Part shown: positions 60,384 through 64,000 of the stretch, piece by piece
Position numbering within the stretch: the first letter of the stretch is position 1
Layout of the letters: every line of letters starts with the position of its first letter
Assembly: GCF_025118155.1 (NCBI RefSeq)
Contig: NW_026251397.1
Span: 207,501 to 271,500, forward strand
DNA from: Cokeromyces recurvatus
Lineage: Eukaryota > Mucoromycota > Mucoromycetes > Mucorales > Mucoraceae
Direction: 5' to 3'
DNA: 64,000 bases
Made by a program: the position numbers and the translations under genes
The notes under the pieces: model-generated
The model's input: only the letters and a program-made list of their open reading frames with translations
The model's database searches: none
What the model was told of the DNA's origin: nothing

Positions 60384-62785
60384 TTATTTTCTAACAGTTT
60401 TTGCTCTCTCGACATAGTAACGAGCTTCTTTCGCTCTGTGAATAATTGCACCACGTACAGTTCCTCTCTTAAGTAACTTGTAACCTTTCTGTACAGGAAT
60501 ATTGCGACGTCTTTCATCTCTTCGCTTTCTGAACAGCTCTCGACGCTCCTTAATTTCTTCATCACTTATTCGTGTTGTAGAGGCATATTGTAAATAAGTT
60601 CCGTCAATTAATTTATGACAATCAATCATACGCTTGGGCATATTCTAAATGTAAATGTAAGTATTCAGGGTAACTAGGATAATAAATGATATTGAATGTT
60701 ATTACCTGAATGACTTGAAATACTTCTAAAGGATCATGAACGGATAAAATCTCACTTTCATTTAATTTGAATATGCCTAAAGCAATACGAAATAATACTT
60801 TTTGTCCATCACTATGAATTGACTTTAGCATTGTTTTCGTATAATATATATTTCTATATCTATCTATAAACAAAAAAAAAACTCACTAAAATAAGCAATC
60901 CCAAACACGTAATACGCTCTAAAATAAATTAAGAATAAAATGAACTTACTATACATTCTTAATAAATACAGATATAAATATATACATATGTACATATCAC
61001 ATCTATTTTTTTTCCTTCATTTTTATACATACCTCGGTCGGTAAAATATTAATATACAAAGTTAAGAACCAATGACTAGTAACTAAAGAACAAGTTGGCA
61101 TACCTACAGTCGCTTCTTCTTCACATTCCCAAAACGTTTTCCCTCCAGAGATCCTGTTCCACAAGTGAGGGTGTCTTTCGGAGATTAAACTCATCAGCAC
61201 GTTTTGATCTATATTGGCACCTTCCATCGTCACATCATAAATACTGGATGGCAAAATATCGGTAATCAAAACTACAAATGTCCAAAATGCTTCTTCTTCA
61301 TTATTCATAAATAAAAGCAACATGCCTGCAATATAATTTAATGATTGGCAATAACCAATTGAAGGGGAATAGATCGAAAAAGCTAAAAGAACTCTTCTTA
61401 AAGATTGAATGATGGGTATCTTCTTTTCTGTATTTGATAAAGAATTGTTTTCAGGACGAAAATGATTATTTTCAGGAAATGTACGATGTAAATCTAATCA
61501 AACCACATAAATAAAAATAAGCAAAGTGAATATATAATTTTTTTTACTACCTCTTTCAATAATATCAAGATTTTCATTTTCATTTCCTATTTCTTCTGCA
61601 TGTTTCACCAAATCAAAATATAAACCTTTATTTGCTTCCATTTTTGCTTTTGCTCCACTATAATGTAACCAAGCCTAAAAAGACTATCATTTAATTTTTT
61701 TTTCTTTTTTTTGTCACATTTCAATTTTCCTTACCTGTCCTCTTAAATCAGGTGGTATACCTTTTCGGATGTAACGTTTAACTATATCAAAAAAAAAAGA
61801 ATAAGCATTTTATATGTATACACATATTATTTATAAATAATTACTTTTATTACTTCTTGCAGGCCATTGACCATTGTTATCTGCTAAAAGTTGTTTCCAT
61901 TTTAATAATCTTCGCTTCATAATGGGTGCATATTTATTTTGAAACTCATTATAGTCTTCCTCAGTAACCCATTGTGAACTTTTCAAGAATCCGTATTGAT
62001 CTCTAGACATAGTATGCATATTATTATTAGACAGTGAAACAAATAAAATAAAATAAAATAAAATAAAATGAATAAAATAAAATAAAATAAAATAAAATAA
62101 AAAAAAAGATACCTTTCTCCTGTTTGCTTTTGAGGAGGTGGGTAGGTAGTATTTGAACCGTCGTCATATAATTGTCGCTGATTATTTTCTCCTTTTTTAC
62201 GAGAAATGGCTAGTTTTTCTTTGAATGAGTTTGCAAGGGATTTATTACTGCTATTATGATCATTTGAGGATATCGGGGTTGGGGAATCTTTATTATTTGA
62301 CAATAATTAATAATAAATAGACTATTAATTATAAAATGATGGTATTTACCTATTAAAGGTCGAGGATCATCTTCTACTATCGAGAAGGGTGTCATTATAG
62401 ATAATTTGGTGTCTGTTGTAGAATGAAAATAAGAAGATATAATATCGTCATCGTCGTCGTCATCATCATCATCATTTTCCTCTGATCCTGATTCGTCAAT
62501 AGAAGAAGTAGCTCCAGTTCTATTATTAAGAACAGTTAAAAAATTGTGATGAGACGTTTGATTTCGCAGTGATGGGTGCTGTGAACTAAAACTAGGTGCT
62601 CTTTTGATATGTTTACTATTTTGAGAAGGTGGATTAGTATTGCTCAGTAAATAATCTGACAGTTGTCTACGAATGATGGAATGATTAAAGGAAGATGACC
62701 GTTGACGAGTTTTATATTTCTTCATGTCTACTCTTTCTTCTAGCGTCTTTGTTTCTGTAGCGGCAGTCCGAGATGGTAAAGACAT
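60384..62785 (-). CDS. TBC-domain Rab GTPase-activating protein
   Basis: Nine exons join in frame: 62785-62350, 62287-62113, 62002-61845, 61781-61735, 61674-61551, 61493-61033, 60918-60887 (32 bases), 60811-60706 and 60644-60384. They give 599 residues. A Ser-rich N-terminus with an Asp run (about residues 108-117) precedes the TBC domain: RKGIPPDLRGQAWLHYSGA, then the arginine finger IIERDLHRTFPEN, the glutamine finger GYCQSLNYIAGMLLLF, and LRVWDCLFYDGQKVLFRIAL. Both catalytic fingers are intact, so it should stimulate GTP hydrolysis by a Rab. The layout resembles yeast Msb3/Gyp3. The C-terminus is very basic. A Rab gene occurs in the same window, but pairing cannot be inferred. Confidence 0.92.
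62040..62106. repeat. (AAAAT)n run in a TBC-gene intron
   Basis: Near-perfect pentanucleotide array of about 12 units, lying between exons 2 and 3 of the TBC gene. Confidence 0.85.
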
Positions 62786-63033
62786 TATATAAATGTAACA
62801 GACTCAAGTCGAGATGAATTGGGTTTTTTGGGTATACGAAAAAAAAGAACAAAAATAAAATAAAATAAAATAATGAAATAGAAACAAGTTTCAGAAAAGA
62901 TCGATATAATGTTTAAAAATAAAATAAAGTAGAGTTATTTAATGAATAAAGAAATTGTTCATTATAATATCTATAATAGAACAATAAATGTAAATATGGA
63001 TTTGTATTTATTTATCTATTTATTTATTTATTT

Positions 63034-63064
<31 letters not shown>

Positions 63065-63454
63065 TTTGGTTAAAAAAGCGGAGTTTACTATTCATAATGC
63101 TACTGTTCATACTCAAAATGATGGCAACTGTACAAATCAAGAATATAAAATATGCTGTTAATTGTTAGGTAACACGAAGAATTAGCGCCTCTTTACTTTG
63201 CAATTTTTAACAATACCGATTTTTTTTTATTATCTTTGTAAGTCTTAAAAGTGCAATGCTTTTTCTTTTTTATGAGATTTGGACAAGAATATTTATTTAT
63301 TAGATGAACCAATTTAAAATATAGATGGTTTTATAGAGCTTTTTTTTTTTTTTTCTTCAAACCATTTTTCCCCAATGTGATTCTTATATGGTTAGCCTAT
63401 CCAGTACAATCCTCAACAGTAGTTGAAATATTACACGGTATAGATTTGTTCATC

Positions 63455-63509
<55 letters not shown>

Positions 63510-63885
63510 GGGGGCTTTATATGAGCTCTGATACCCATCTTCGACCAAAAGCGAACCCTTACTACTCTACTGCTGCTCATCGTCATAATTGAATCATCTC
63601 TTCTTAATAACAAGGTATCGAAAAGAGAGAACCCTAACGAGCATAGTGATGTAGTAATCATTTTCATTATCGTTGATGGGAGATTTTCGAGTATATCTAA
63701 TAACTTTGTACCTATTTGCCTTTAGATGATTTATACTTTATTATTATTACTATTATCAAGATAAAGTATATTCTAAACTACATTTGAGTGAGTTTAATTA
63801 TTACGCGTACGATCATTATCCTCAGCTTAAACAAAAAAAAAAAAAAAAAAAAAAATCCAGTTTCTTTTTAATAATACGTATCTCC
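62786..63885. other. Upstream region of the TBC gene, microsatellites
   Basis: It contains an (ATTT)n array at 63006-63064, a poly-T tract of about 41 bases at 63457-63498 and a short plus-strand frame starting MSSDTHLRPK at 63520 that stops after about 23 codons and may be chance. It should contain the promoter of the TBC gene. Confidence 0.45.
63006..63064. repeat. (ATTT)n tetranucleotide array
   Basis: About 14 near-perfect units upstream of the TBC gene. Confidence 0.85.
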
Positions 63886-64000
63886 TTATTTTTTGAAAAA
63901 ATTGTTTCTTTTCAATTCCATTGCTGTTTTATAAGGTGCAGTAATTGGAGGCTGTAAAGGATCTAATTGCTTATAAGTAGCCTGCAAAGGATAAGTTCTA
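63886..64000 (-). CDS. C-terminal end of a gene running off the window
   Basis: A minus-strand frame is open from the window edge to a TAA at 63886-63888. It reads TYPLQATYKQLDPLQPPITA, then PYKTAMELKRNNFFKK. The Pro/Gln-containing, basic-ending tail is coding-like, but 37 codons are too few to identify a family. The rest lies outside the window. Confidence 0.45.
   Translation of the reverse strand, partial: RTYPLQATYKQLDPLQPPITAPYKTAMELKRNNFFKK

Overview
This window looks like nuclear DNA of an early-diverging fungus, most likely a Mucorales-type member of Mucoromycota. It is very AT-rich, has long poly-A/T tracts (up to about 59 bases), and its genes carry many short GT-AG introns of about 40-110 bases. 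The protein set is typically fungal: Hrd3, Mzm1, Sec22, Mbf1, a formin, a two-domain FAS1 protein, glyoxal oxidase and an EF-hand MscS channel. I could run no similarity search. Product names come from reading the translated exons, and exon joins were checked by reading frame wherever joined spans are given.

Layout. 1-4.3 kb is a decayed element with long inverted terminal repeats (TIRs), holding a degenerate orphan gene and a nested LINE fragment. 4.5-10.5 kb carries alpha-actinin, a small membrane protein and a homeobox factor. 11.1-15.7 kb is a second TIR element with modular ends, a frameshifted orphan gene and a small intact ORF. 15.9-27.3 kb holds an EF-hand MscS channel, a glyoxal oxidase divergent from a FAS1 protein, a Thr-rich membrane protein and a Rab GTPase. 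27.5-37.3 kb holds a 12-exon formin, a rhodanese-like gene with an internal TGA and a two-helix membrane protein. 37.7-40.9 kb is a third TIR element with a dead Tc1/mariner transposase and another orphan ORF. 41.0-64 kb is gene-rich: MZM1, a four-helix membrane protein, ATP2, HRD3, a UBX protein, a HYPK-like UBA protein, SEC22, malonyl-CoA decarboxylase, MBF1, a TBC-domain GAP and the end of one more gene at the edge.

Functional themes are membrane traffic (Rab, TBC GAP, SEC22, UBX), actin organisation (formin, alpha-actinin), ER quality control and ion handling (HRD3, MscS), mitochondria (ATP2, MZM1) and the cell surface (FAS1, Thr-rich sensor, glyoxal oxidase). Genes are not in operons. 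Several sit head-to-head over short shared upstream regions.

The most unusual content is the three TIR-bounded elements (about 3.2-4.5 kb). Each carries a different degenerate ORF that I match only, from memory, to expanded protein families of Mucorales. In all three a strand-like E-x-K or V-K-x-Q motif suggests, as inference only, a PD-(D/E)XK nuclease-like protein.
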